From Acidobacteriaceae bacterium (lineage in GTDB: Bacteria; Acidobacteriota; Terriglobia; Terriglobales; Acidobacteriaceae): a stretch of DNA of 34,498 nt. Numbering within the stretch: the stretch's first letter is position 1; every line of letters starts with the position of its first letter. Position numbers and translations under genes: made by a program. Where the stretch lies: NCBI GenBank assembly GCA_030041045.1, contig JASHOQ010000077.1, positions 1 through 34,498 of the forward strand, read 5' to 3'. Shown here piece after piece: positions 1 to 7,348 of the stretch. The notes beneath the pieces were generated by a model. That model worked only from the letters and a program-made list of their open reading frames with translations. It searched no databases and was not told the origin of the DNA.

Positions 1-84
1 CGGGACGAAAAGGCGATCCGGGACTACATCCGCAACCAGGAAGACGAAGACAAGCGCATCGACCAGATGCAGATTTGGAACTGA
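1..84 (+). CDS. C-terminal end of a probable IS200-like / REP-associated transposase (partial)
   Basis: The window opens inside a reading frame whose last 27 codons end in TGA at 82-84. The tail is strongly charged (AIRDYIRNQEDEDKR) and closes with an aromatic QIWN, which resembles C-terminal helices of Y1-type (IS200/REP-associated) transposases. The recognition is weak because the catalytic part (HUH motif and tyrosine) lies outside the window. The context supports it: the stop codon is followed within 4 nt by a cluster of four imperfect or perfect palindromes, the usual company of REP-associated tyrosine transposases. It could also be an unrelated cytoplasmic protein with a charged C-terminal helix. 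Confidence 0.35.
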   Translation, partial: RDEKAIRDYIRNQEDEDKRIDQMQIWN

Positions 85-87
85 CCG

Positions 88-187
88 GCCGCCTTCAGGC
101 GGCGCAATCAAACTGGGGCCGCGTCAGCGACCCCCAACAGCCGCTTTGAGCGGCTCACACAAATAAGGCCCCCGGCTCTGCCGGGGG
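88..187. repeat. Cluster of four palindromes downstream of the transposase-like gene
   Basis: Four hairpins follow each other: 88-103 (GCCGCC, loop TTCA, GGCGGC), 115-134 (GGGGCCGC / GCGACCCC with one mismatch), 139-155 (AGCCGCT, loop TTG, AGCGGCT) and 169-187 (CCCCCGGC, loop TCT, GCCGGGGG). None is followed by a T tract, so they do not look like ordinary intrinsic terminators. Loops of 3-4 nt on GC stems are typical of REP elements handled by Y1 transposases. The last hairpin would still be able to stop 3' exonucleases on the upstream mRNA. Confidence 0.6.
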
Positions 188-196
188 ATACTTACC

Positions 197-267
197 AGGT
201 CAGCGAGTCAGCGCGCTGAGTGACAGCCCCGCTTTCCCAGGTCTCAGAGTCGAGACCTGGGGCACCC
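197..267 (+). repeat. Composite repeat, left copy: octamer units plus 10-bp inverted repeat
   Basis: Two GAGTCAGC-like octamers (197-212) are followed by GCTTTCC and a perfect 10-bp inverted repeat: CCCAGGTCTC at 236-245, six-base loop, GAGACCTGGG at 252-261, then GCACCC. The same order (octamers, GCTTTCC, palindrome, GCACCC) recurs in the same orientation at 1252-1347, on the other side of the ABC ATPase gene. One stem pair differs between copies (A-T here, C-G there) with pairing kept. Confidence 0.75.
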
Positions 268-366
268 GGCGGGCCGGGCGAAGCGATTGGGTCTTCTCGC
301 CCTTTCCGCAAGAGCGCGGAATGGATGGGGTGCGCGCAGGCTCGGGCGGCCATTACCATCGATAGC

Positions 367-1248
367 ATGGCGTTGGTTGAGGTGAGCGGGGTTTCGAAGA
401 GTTATCCGCGGAGAGCGGGGCTGCGGACGGTGGAGCAGCGCGTGGTGGAAGACGTGTGGCTCACGATTGAGGCGGGCGAGACGCTGGGGCTGGTGGGCGA
501 GTCGGGATCGGGGAAAACAACACTGGCGCGGATGGTCCTGGGATTGGTGGCGCCCTCGGCGGGCACGATTCGCGTGGCCGGTGTGGATGTGGCGCGCGCG
601 GGGACGCGGGCGATGCGCGGGCTGCGGCGGCAGATGCAGCCGGTGTTTCAGGATCCGTATGCGGCGCTCAATCCGCGGATGACGGTCGAGGAGATTGTGA
701 CGGAGCCGTTCCGGATTCACGGGATGGTTGCGGGCGACGAGGAGGCAGCGGAGCCCACCCCAGCGACAAAAATCCACCCCGGCGGATCGCGAGGGTGGGG
801 CACCTCAGGTCAGGTAGGGGGCAGCCGGTTGGCGAAGGCTGCGCTGCGTGAGCGCGCGGTTGCGCTGCTGAGGGAAGTGGGGATGGAGGAGTCGGCGCTG
901 GGACGGCATCCGCATGAGTTTTCGGGCGGGCAGCGGCAACGGATCAACATTGCGCGGGCGCTCGCCGTGCGGCCGTCTTTTCTGGTTTTGGACGAGCCGG
1001 TTTCGGCGCTCGATGTGAGCGTGGGCGCACAGATTGTGAACCTGCTGCGGCGGCTGCAGCGCGAGCATGGGCTGACCTATTTTTTTATCTCGCACGCGAT
1101 GCCGCTGGTGCGGTATCTTTCCACGCGCATCGCGGTGATGGAGCGGGGCCGGCTGGTGGAGACGGGCGAAGCCGAGGCGCTGTGCGCCCATCCGCGGGAG
1201 GCCTATACGCGCCAATTGCTGACGGCGACGCCGGAGCTGCCGGGTTGA
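367..1248 (+). CDS. ABC transporter ATP-binding protein, dipeptide/oligopeptide (DppF/OppF-like)
   Basis: Energises uptake of peptides or similar solutes at the cytoplasmic face of an inner-membrane permease. Clear motifs in order: Walker A GESGSGKTT, Q-loop VFQDPYAALNPRM (typical of the Opp/Dpp group), signature FSGGQRQRINIARAL, Walker B FLVLDEPVSALD and switch histidine ISHAM. I chose the ATG at 367 (MALVEVSGVSKSYP) because the family domain begins there. An open frame continues upstream to 220, but it runs through the palindromic repeat at 236-261 and encodes low-complexity residues. The protein is then 293 residues. Between the Q-loop region and the signature it carries about 27 extra residues rich in Gly, Pro and Thr (around residues 127-155), created by an in-frame repeat insertion. 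No permease or second ATPase gene is in the window, so its partners lie upstream or it is an orphan. Whether the insertion impairs activity is unknown. Confidence 0.85.
   Translation: MALVEVSGVSKSYPRRAGLRTVEQRVVEDVWLTIEAGETLGLVGESGSGKTTLARMVLGLVAPSAGTIRVAGVDVARAGTRAMRGLRRQMQPVFQDPYAALNPRMTVEEIVTEPFRIHGMVAGDEEAAEPTPATKIHPGGSRGWGTSGQVGGSRLAKAALRERAVALLREVGMEESALGRHPHEFSGGQRQRINIARALAVRPSFLVLDEPVSALDVSVGAQIVNLLRRLQREHGLTYFFISHAMPLVRYLSTRIAVMERGRLVETGEAEALCAHPREAYTRQLLTATPELPG
739..835 (+). repeat. Palindromic repeat inserted in frame within the ABC ATPase gene
   Basis: CCCACCC (754-760) and GCGA (763-766) pair with TCGC (787-790) and GGGTGGG (793-799), giving an 11-bp imperfect hairpin. It is followed by GGCACC, the same kind of tail (GGGGCACC) that follows the intergenic palindromes at 236-261 and 1316-1341. 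The encoded residues interrupt the usual helical segment before the ABC signature motif. The reading frame is kept through the insertion. Confidence 0.6.
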
Positions 1249-1251
1249 GAC

Positions 1252-1347
1252 GAGCCAGCGAGTTAGCGAGTCAGCGAGTTGGCTAGTCAGCGGAGCCGGC
1301 GCGGGCTTGCGCTTTCCCCGGTCTCAAAATCGAGACCGGGGGCACCC
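1252..1347 (+). repeat. Composite repeat, right copy, followed by a degenerate third palindrome
   Basis: Five tandem octamers (GAGCCAGC, GAGTTAGC, GAGTCAGC, GAGTTGGC, TAGTCAGC) run from 1252 to 1291. They are followed by GCTTTCC and a perfect 10-bp inverted repeat, CCCCGGTCTC (1316-1325) and GAGACCGGGG (1332-1341), loop AAAATC, then GCACCC. A degenerate third copy of the palindrome lies at 1373-1399 with similar TTTTCCC and GCGCCC flanks. The 158-bp gap between the ABC gene and the FKBP gene is almost entirely made of these repeats. Confidence 0.75.
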
Positions 1348-1406
1348 AGAAATTAGGGGAGGTTCATGTTTTCCCAAGTCCGAAAATCGGGACCATGGGC
1401 GCCCGA

Positions 1407-2342
1407 CTAGTGCGACTGCGGCTGCGCGGTGGTGGATGTGGGCGGCTGCGGCGTGGAGGGTTGCTGCGTTGAGGACGGAGGGGTAGAGGATTGCGGCGCA
1501 GACGGCTGCGGAGTTGACGGCTGCTGCGTTGAAGGCGGTGGCGTGGACGGCTGAGCGGGGTTCGGCGCCGCTGAAGGAGTGGCCGGTTTGGGCGCGGCGT
1601 TGGGCGCGTTTGGAGCAGACGGCGCGCCGGGAGCAGCGCCGGGCTGGCCGGGTGCGCCGGGATGCTGCGGCATGGGGTGCGGCGTGAACGGGGGACGCTG
1701 CGGAGGCGCGGGCATATCGGTTACGTCAACCAGTTCCACGTCGAAGATGAGATCGGACTTGGGGGGGATGCCGGGGTGGTCAGGGCGGTCGGGGATGGTG
1801 CGCGTTCCGTAGGCCAGCTCCCAGGGAATGAAAACGCGGCGCCTGCCGCCGATATGCATGCCGTCGAGTCCGTAATCGAAGCCGGGAATGACGCGGCCCA
1901 TGCCCTGAGGAAACTCGAGAGGCTCGGGATCGCCCATGACGGGCTTGCCGTCAGGACCTGTGACGGGTTTGCCGTCCGCGCCGACCTTGGGACGCTTATG
2001 GTCTTCCCAGGAGTCGAACTCGACGCCGTCGGCGGCGCGCCAGCCGGTGTATTTGATGTGCCAGAGCTTGCCGGATTCGCCGAGCGGGCCGGCGCCGACC
2101 TTGACGTCCTCATAGTGCAGGGCGAGCGCGACGTGGAGCGGGCCGTGCACGACGTGGGGGATGCCGGGAGGAAGCTTGATCCAGGGCGGGAGGGTGGTGG
2201 CGGAAACGGTGGTGGTGTGGGCCGTTGCCGTTGCGGACTTGGGCGCGGATGCGCCGGCGGTGGAAGATGGGGATGGAGGAGTTTGCGCAACCGCGGCGCC
2301 GAGAAATGCCGCCATGGATACAAGCAGGACAAAAGGTTTCAT
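1407..2342 (-). CDS. Exported FKBP-type peptidyl-prolyl cis-trans isomerase with Pro/Ser/Thr-rich tail
   Basis: Predicted periplasmic folding catalyst acting on X-Pro bonds. I chose the ATG at 2342 (MKPFVLLVSMAAFLGAAVAQ), which gives a classic signal peptide; upstream in-frame starts add 6 or more residues with no better ribosome site. The FKBP core shows WHIKYTGW, GVEFDSW, FPQGMGRVIPGFDYGLDGMHIGGRRRVFIPWELAYG and DLIFDVELVDV, the usual order of the fold. Within the core, the loop after DSWEDHKRP carries an insertion with a duplicated DGKPV unit. After the domain, about 80 residues form a low-complexity tail of PST, QQP and PQP repeats, likely flexible or cell-wall associated. It lies 62 bp downstream of the M20 peptidase gene on the same strand and may be co-transcribed with it. 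Confidence 0.88.
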   Translation of the reverse strand: MKPFVLLVSMAAFLGAAVAQTPPSPSSTAGASAPKSATATAHTTTVSATTLPPWIKLPPGIPHVVHGPLHVALALHYEDVKVGAGPLGESGKLWHIKYTGWRAADGVEFDSWEDHKRPKVGADGKPVTGPDGKPVMGDPEPLEFPQGMGRVIPGFDYGLDGMHIGGRRRVFIPWELAYGTRTIPDRPDHPGIPPKSDLIFDVELVDVTDMPAPPQRPPFTPHPMPQHPGAPGQPGAAPGAPSAPNAPNAAPKPATPSAAPNPAQPSTPPPSTQQPSTPQPSAPQSSTPPSSTQQPSTPQPPTSTTAQPQSH

Positions 2343-2404
2343 GACTCGAAAAATCTCCATACAAGCTCTGGAGGGGAGTTTATCAGGCCGACCCACATCC
2401 GACG

Positions 2405-3598
2405 TTAGCCGAGGAGCATGCCGGCGAGGAGCGCGGTACGGTGAGCGAGATGTTCGATGAGGATGGATTCGTGGGCGGCGTGCGCGCCTTCGCCCACGGC
2501 GCCCATGCCGTCAAGCGTGGGAATGCCGAGCGCGGAGGTGAAATTGCCGTCGGAGGCGCCGCCGGTTGCCGCTTCACCCAGGTCGAGGCCGATTTCGCGC
2601 GCGAGGGCGCGGGCGCGCCGGTAGAGACGGACCGTGGCGCGGGTGCGCTCCATGGGCGGGCGATTGATTTGGCCGGTGACGGTGAGGGTGCAGCGTTTGT
2701 CGAGAAGTTTAAACGCGGGCGACGGAAGCGCGGCGAATTTGCGCTCGATACGGGGCCCGTCGGCGCGGCGGGCGATGCGTACATCCACTTCGGCCCAGGC
2801 GTTTTCGGGGATCACGTTGGTTTTGGTTCCTCCTCCGATGACGCCGACGCTGACGGTGAGGCCGCGGTTCAGGTCCGTCCAGCCGCTGACGGTTTCAACC
2901 ACGCGTGCGAGCTCGCGGATGGCGCTGGCGCCGCGGGTGAAGTCGACGCCGGCGTGGGCGGCGAGGCCCTGGATTTCAAGGCGCCAGTTGCCGGTGCCTT
3001 TGCGCGCGGTTTTGTAGGCCAGGCCCTGCGCGGGCTCAAGGACGAAGACGGCGGCGCACCCGCGGGCGATACGCTCGATGACGGGACGCGAGACGGGACT
3101 GCCCACTTCTTCGTCGCCGGTGAGGAGGAGGATGATTTCGCGCGGAAGGGCGCGGGCTTCAGCAAGGATTTCGAGAGCGGTGAGGGCCATGGCCGCGCCT
3201 GCCTTCATATCGAGAACGCCGGGACCGAAGAGCCTGCCGGCGGAGACGCGGAAGGGCATGGATTTGAGCGTGCCCAGGGGCCAGACGGTATCGAGATGGC
3301 CGAGGAGCAGGTAAGGTTTGGGGCTGCCGGGTTTGGTGCGCGGGCTGAAGCGGGCCTGGAGAATGGGGCCGAAGTGCCGCTGCGGTTTGAGGGTTACGCG
3401 CGCGCCGGGGATTTTGATTTCGGACGCGAAGGCGCGGGCGCAGGTGTCGACTGCGGCTTTCGCATCGGAGGGCGATTCAATGAGGACGAGCCGGCGGATG
3501 CGCTCGATGAGAGCGCGCTCCCGCTTGCGTGCACCGGCGAGGAGGGCGCGCATGGGGATGGGGAGGACGGAAGTTTGACTTCTGGGGCTGCGTTCCAT
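2405..3598 (-). CDS. M20 family metallopeptidase (carboxypeptidase G2 / ArgE-DapE type)
   Basis: A di-zinc hydrolase that removes a terminal amino acid or acyl group from small peptides or N-acyl amino acids. Motifs in order: GHLDTVWP (first metal His and catalytic-support Asp), FGPGVLDMKAG (bridging Asp), TGDEEVGS (general-base Glu and metal Glu), LEPAQG (metal-ligand region), AAHAGVDFTRG (dimerisation lid), GGASDGNFTSALGIPTLDGMG and GAHAAHES (last metal His). The VWP after HLDT and the GASDGNF motif are closest to the glutamate carboxypeptidase (CPG2-like) subgroup. At 397 residues the length is normal. The start at 3598 has GGGAAG 5 nt upstream. No signal peptide is evident, so it is probably cytoplasmic. 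The exact substrate cannot be read from the sequence. Confidence 0.88.
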   Translation of the reverse strand: MERSPRSQTSVLPIPMRALLAGARKRERALIERIRRLVLIESPSDAKAAVDTCARAFASEIKIPGARVTLKPQRHFGPILQARFSPRTKPGSPKPYLLLGHLDTVWPLGTLKSMPFRVSAGRLFGPGVLDMKAGAAMALTALEILAEARALPREIILLLTGDEEVGSPVSRPVIERIARGCAAVFVLEPAQGLAYKTARKGTGNWRLEIQGLAAHAGVDFTRGASAIRELARVVETVSGWTDLNRGLTVSVGVIGGGTKTNVIPENAWAEVDVRIARRADGPRIERKFAALPSPAFKLLDKRCTLTVTGQINRPPMERTRATVRLYRRARALAREIGLDLGEAATGGASDGNFTSALGIPTLDGMGAVGEGAHAAHESILIEHLAHRTALLAGMLLG

Positions 3599-3775
3599 CG
3601 GACTTCCCGATTCTACGATTGCGACAGTGCGAGTTCATCCCTGCGTGCGGTGGGTACGGTGCCGGCGTAGCAGAGGACACCGCTATCGAAAGGAAAGGGA
3701 TAAGGAGCGAAGAAGGGGAGAAAATGGGGTTCTGGGAGCGCAAATGCCGGTAATTGTGGAGATTCCAGACGCACG

Positions 3776-3795
3776 GTGTGGCAAAATTGCCACAC
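3776..3795. promoter_or_regulatory. Perfect 9-bp inverted repeat upstream of lpxC
   Basis: GTGTGGCAAAATTGCCACAC is a two-fold symmetric site with 9-bp arms and a 2-nt centre, ending 30 bp before the lpxC ATG. The size and symmetry fit a dimeric repressor operator, and the position overlaps where an lpxC promoter or 5' leader would lie. As RNA it would also fold into a compact hairpin close to the ribosome site. No T tract follows, so it is not a plain terminator. Confidence 0.55.
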
Positions 3796-3825
3796 TTCGG
3801 ATTCCGGCCTGCCGTCTAACCTAAT

Positions 3826-4788
3826 ATGCGTCAACCTCTCGTTGCCGGGAGAAGAACATTGCCCCAATCTGCCCACCTGGAACAGACCATTGCCCAATCG
3901 ATCGAATTTCGAGGTGTGGGGCTGCATTCAGGCGCCGAGGTAACCATGCGCCTGCTGCCGGCGGCGGCGGGTTCGGGCATCGTCTTCCGGCGCACAGACC
4001 TCGACAATTTCGAGATTCCCGCCATCGGCCGCAACGTGGCCAAGGTGAGCTACGCGACCAGCTTGATGCGCCAGGGCGTGTTGATCTCCACCACGGAGCA
4101 CCTGCTGAGCGCACTGATCGGCATGGGCGTAGACAACGTGATAGTCGAGATCGACAACCTGGAGCTGCCCATTCTGGATGGGAGCGCGTTGCCGTACGTG
4201 GAGGCATTCGAGGGCGTAGGGATTCGCACGCAGCGGCGGCGGAGGGAGACGATCCGCGTGCTGCGCGCGGTGGAAGTGCGCGAAGGGAACAAGTTCATCG
4301 GCGTGTATCCGGGATCGGGCTACAGGATTTCGTACGCCATCGATTTTCCCGCGCCCATCGGGCAGCAAAAGACCTGCGTGGACCTGGCGGCGGAGACTTA
4401 CGGTACGGCGATTGCGCCGGCGCGCACCTTCGGCTACAAGGCCGACGAACAGAAGCTGCGCGACATGGGATTGATCCGCGGCGCGAGCCCGGAGAACGCG
4501 ATCATCCTGGGCGCGAAAGGTCCGATCAACGGACCGCTGCGCTTCAGCGACGAGTTTGTGCGGCACAAGGTACTGGATCTGATCGGCGACCTGGCGCTTG
4601 CGGGACGGCGCATCGAAGGGCACGTGGTGGCCGAGCGTGCGGGCCACGCCATGCACACGGCGTTTGTGGCGCGGCTGCTCAAGGACCGATCTGCGTGGGA
4701 GCTGGCGCACGTGCCGGCGGCGGAGGCGGCAGGGGAAGAAGAGTCACGGCCGACGGGAGCCGGCGTGCCTGCGCTGGTGGGCGCGTAG
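3826..4788 (+). CDS. lpxC: UDP-3-O-acyl-N-acetylglucosamine deacetylase
   Basis: Cytoplasmic zinc deacetylase that performs the committed step of lipid A synthesis. Diagnostic features are GVGLHSG near residue 30, TTEHLLSAL with zinc ligand His92, DGSALPYVEAF, FVRHKVLDLIGDLAL with zinc ligands His247 and Asp251 plus Lys248, and RAGHAMH with the catalytic His274. At 320 residues it is slightly longer than the Escherichia coli enzyme, with an Ala/Glu-rich C-terminal extension. The ATG at 3826 is the first in frame; the protein could also start internally near TLPQSAHLEQTIA, since the first 15 residues look dispensable. Here lpxC stands alone, facing away from the M20 gene and toward the lactonase gene, rather than in an lpx/fab cluster. 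The inverted repeat at 3776-3795 is the only visible control element. Confidence 0.95.
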   Translation: MRQPLVAGRRTLPQSAHLEQTIAQSIEFRGVGLHSGAEVTMRLLPAAAGSGIVFRRTDLDNFEIPAIGRNVAKVSYATSLMRQGVLISTTEHLLSALIGMGVDNVIVEIDNLELPILDGSALPYVEAFEGVGIRTQRRRRETIRVLRAVEVREGNKFIGVYPGSGYRISYAIDFPAPIGQQKTCVDLAAETYGTAIAPARTFGYKADEQKLRDMGLIRGASPENAIILGAKGPINGPLRFSDEFVRHKVLDLIGDLALAGRRIEGHVVAERAGHAMHTAFVARLLKDRSAWELAHVPAAEAAGEEESRPTGAGVPALVGA

Positions 4789-4808
4789 AAGCTCTACACT
4801 TCAGATTC

Positions 4809-5972
4809 TCAACTGAACAAAATGCACATGGGCGCGAGCGCGTCCACGTTCCTGCCTGCCTCTGCCAGCTTGCCGGTAGCGGGATCGCGGGCGAAGATGC
4901 TGATCCAGTTCGAGTCCTGGTTGGCGACGAGCATCCAGCGCTCAGTGGGGTCGAGGGCAAAATTGCGCGGAGTTTTGCCGCCGCAACTGGAGCGGGCGAT
5001 GGGCGTGAGCGCGCCGGAGTGGAAATCGGCGCGGAAGGAATAGAGAAAATTGTCGTCGCGGTTGGCGAAGTAAACGAATGTGCCGTCCCGAGCGATCACG
5101 GTGTCACAGCCGCGCGTGGGGCCGTGGTAATCGGCGGGCAAGAGATCAATGCGCGTGACCAGGGTGAGGCTGCCGTCGGCCTTGTGCCACTCGAGGACGT
5201 CGACGGTGGAAGCAAGCTCATTCATGCAGTAAGCCGTGTGGCCGTTGGGATGGAAGTGCAGCGTGCGCGCACCGGAGCCGGGCGCGCCGTGATAGATGCC
5301 GGCGGACGTCATCTGTGCCGTGGCCGGATCGGGCTTGTAGATGTGAATCGAGTCGCCGCCGAGGTCGTTGATGTAAGCGAAGCGATTGTCGGGCGAGAAG
5401 GACGCGAAGTGCGCGTGCGCAGTCGACTGGCGATCGGGGTTGGGGCCGTGCACGGTGTAGTGCTCGGTCCAGACGGGCTCGCTCAGCTTGCCCTCGCGGA
5501 TGCGAAAGCTGGCAGCGCTGGCGCCGGAGTAGTCCGCAGCGAGCAGCATTTGCCCGGTGTGGTCGACGGCGACGTGGCAGGTGCCGACGCTGGCGGAGTT
5601 GCGCGCGCTGAGCGGCGTGAGATTGCCGTCGGCAAGGCGAAAGCTGGCCACTTCTCCGGCGGGCTTGCCCTCGAACTGATCGAGCTCGGAGGCGGAGTAG
5701 ACGAACTCGCGGCCGGGCGAAAAGGCGATCCAGGCAACCTTGGGCACGCTTGCGGCCACGCCGACAGGAGTGAGATCGGCGGTCTGCGGATTCCAGTCGT
5801 AGGCGAGAATGCCGTTGGGCGCGCTGGAGGCGACGAAGACGCGCGTGCGCGGCGAAGAGGAAGCGACGAATCTCGCGGATCGCGCCAGGGATTGAGAAGC
5901 GGCGGCGAATGTTGCGGCGGAAGAGGTCACGAGGAATTTGCGGCGCGAGGGGAGATGCGAGGTTCGATTCAT
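4809..5972 (-). CDS. Exported lactonase-family seven-bladed beta-propeller protein (6-phosphogluconolactonase-like)
   Basis: The start at 5972 gives MNRTSHLPSRRKFLVTSSAA, a twin-arginine (Tat) signal with SRRKFL, so the protein is exported folded. An upstream GTG or ATG would bury this signal. The mature part matches the lactonase family (Pgl-like propeller): repeated blades with signatures such as GTCHVAVDHTGQMLLAADYSG, HAHFASFSPDNRFAYINDLGGDSIHIYKPD, GSGARTLHFHPNGHTAYCMNELASTV and GKTPRNFALDPTERWMLVANQDSNWISIFARDPATGKL. The total length of 387 residues is normal. Because it is exported, it is unlikely to serve the pentose phosphate pathway and more likely hydrolyses an extracellular sugar lactone or acts as a binding propeller. 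It converges on lpxC with a 20-bp gap. Confidence 0.85.
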   Translation of the reverse strand: MNRTSHLPSRRKFLVTSSAATFAAASQSLARSARFVASSSPRTRVFVASSAPNGILAYDWNPQTADLTPVGVAASVPKVAWIAFSPGREFVYSASELDQFEGKPAGEVASFRLADGNLTPLSARNSASVGTCHVAVDHTGQMLLAADYSGASAASFRIREGKLSEPVWTEHYTVHGPNPDRQSTAHAHFASFSPDNRFAYINDLGGDSIHIYKPDPATAQMTSAGIYHGAPGSGARTLHFHPNGHTAYCMNELASTVDVLEWHKADGSLTLVTRIDLLPADYHGPTRGCDTVIARDGTFVYFANRDDNFLYSFRADFHSGALTPIARSSCGGKTPRNFALDPTERWMLVANQDSNWISIFARDPATGKLAEAGRNVDALAPMCILFS

Positions 5973-6092
5973 GGCGCAGACCATTCTCTCACGCGCAGGT
6001 TTCGATGCGCGGGCGCAACGTCCCCGCGGCATGCGGGAAACTACGCGCAGGATGACAGCACAGGTTGAGCCGCGAACTTCAGACTCAGGAAG

Positions 6093-6803
6093 CTAGTTGA
6101 GCGTGAAGACGACGTTGATCGTGGTTTCCACTTCGACGGGCTGGCCGTCGAGGCTGTAGGGGCGATAGCGCCATTGGCGCACGGCATCGAGCGCGGACTG
6201 GCGGAGCATTGGCGGACCGCTGACTACGCGCAGATTCTCAATGGAGCCGGACTTGGAGATGATGGCTTCGAGAACAACAGTGCCTTCAGTGCGGCTGGCA
6301 ATGGCGATGGGAGGGTAGATCGGCCTGGGATTAAAAACCAGCAGGCCGTTCATTACTCCCCGGGAGACGGGTGCGGGGGCGTGCGGCTCCGGCAGCACCC
6401 GCGGGGCAGCGCCGCTGCTGTTGAAAGGACCGCCGGCACCAGGGATGGGACCCTGGCTGCCGCCGAGGTTTCCGGTGTCGATTGGAGCGGAATTGTCAGG
6501 TGCGCCGGGGGAGGGAAGCGATCGTGGAATGACGGAGGGCGCCTGGAAGATGGGCGCACTGTTCTGCGGCGCGGCAATGGATTCCTGCTCGACGGCCGGC
6601 GGCAGGCGAACCGGCTCGACAGGGGGAGGCGGCGCTTCCATGGGGATGGCGCGTACGAAACTCGGCAGCATCTGCGGGTGGAAGAGTGGAATGAGCACCA
6701 GCGCGAGCAGGATGGTTCCATTGAGGGCGAAGGTAGCCATCATCCAGCCGCGGGTGCGCGTGTGGATGGCTCCCATGGATTCGAAGGTGGAATCTTCAAA
6801 CAT
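6093..6803 (-). CDS. tonB: TonB family energy-transducing protein
   Basis: An inner-membrane anchored, periplasm-spanning protein that passes proton-motive energy to outer-membrane receptors. It has a short cytoplasmic N-terminus, one membrane helix near residues 20-43 (GWMMATFALNGTILLALVLIPLF), a Pro/Ala/Ser-rich spacer (PPPPVEPVRLPPAVE onward) and a C-terminal TonB domain (RPIYPPIAIASRTEGTVVLEAIISKSGSIENLRVVSGPPMLRQSALDAVRQWRYRPYSLDGQPVEVETTINVVFTLN region, residues about 157-236). GGGAGG lies 6 nt before the ATG at 6803. No exbB or exbD gene is adjacent. It could energise the TonB-dependent receptor encoded at 17462, but acidobacteria usually have several TonB paralogues. Confidence 0.88.
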   Translation of the reverse strand: MFEDSTFESMGAIHTRTRGWMMATFALNGTILLALVLIPLFHPQMLPSFVRAIPMEAPPPPVEPVRLPPAVEQESIAAPQNSAPIFQAPSVIPRSLPSPGAPDNSAPIDTGNLGGSQGPIPGAGGPFNSSGAAPRVLPEPHAPAPVSRGVMNGLLVFNPRPIYPPIAIASRTEGTVVLEAIISKSGSIENLRVVSGPPMLRQSALDAVRQWRYRPYSLDGQPVEVETTINVVFTLN

Positions 6804-7020
6804 TGCCAGCCTCCCGGACTGCCCATTGCAAAATTCGCTCGGGCCCCGCGCGGGAAGCGGCGCAGTTCAAGGCACGGAGCTCTCCTGGCCGCTGCGCGAG
6901 CGCGCGCCGCGGTGCGAGCCTGAAATCCGTTTGGTCTTCCCGTCAGGAACCACTTTGCTCAAGATAGACACCGAGCGGAAGAGATTTGTTCCCGAGATGA
7001 ACGCGGATCAGTGGGAATGC

Positions 7021-7260
7021 GACGTTCCGGGGCTGGATTCCGTCGCCCCTACGGGGCTCGGGATTTTTTTGCGCGCGTTTCCCAGGATTCCGCGTATCGT
7101 CCGCAGGAGCGGACGACACGCTCTATCCTGGGCTACCCTCCTCGCATCCCTCCAGAATGCTTTTGCCGCGAGGCTCAGCCTGGATGGGACATCTCGCAAG
7201 GAGTGAGGCCCTGATCGATTGTTGGGCGAATTCATGTACGGGCTGAAGGCCGTACCCTTC
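7021..7260. repeat. Structured non-coding element with nested palindromes (MITE/REP-like)
   Basis: The 545-bp gap between tonB and the trehalase gene has no convincing gene. Its second half is full of symmetry. GCCCC-TAC-GGGGC at 7045-7057 is followed by a seven-T run at 7064-7070. A 52-bp imperfect palindrome at 7081-7132 has arms CCCAGGAT/ATCCTGGG, GCGT/ACGC and TCGTCCGC/GCGGACGA around an AGGA loop, 20 paired positions in all. GTACGG/CCGTAC lies at 7236-7255. The layout resembles a short non-autonomous mobile or REP-type element. The first half (6804-7010) shows nothing I can name. Confidence 0.5.
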
Positions 7261-7348
7261 AAGCGGAGCCGGGACGCGGGGTGTGATGCGATACACTTCA
7301 GGCGTTCGCAACAGCCAGGCACTGGCCATGACTCTCTCTGGAGCGAGA

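Noticed and set aside
169..187. Intrinsic terminator after the transposase-like gene
   Set aside because: Strong GC stem, but no T tract on either side; it fits better with the REP-like palindromes.
220..366. Upstream extension of the ABC ATPase frame
   Set aside because: It runs through an intergenic palindromic repeat and gives low-complexity residues before the conserved MALVEVSGVSK start.
3776..3795. Sigma-54 promoter at the lpxC palindrome
   Set aside because: The GG and GC elements are 7 nt apart rather than 10, and perfect symmetry is better explained by an operator.
7045..7070. Terminator for tonB
   Set aside because: The hairpin plus T7 reads on the plus strand, while tonB is on the minus strand and starts at 6803, so it cannot end that gene. 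It was kept as part of the structured element.
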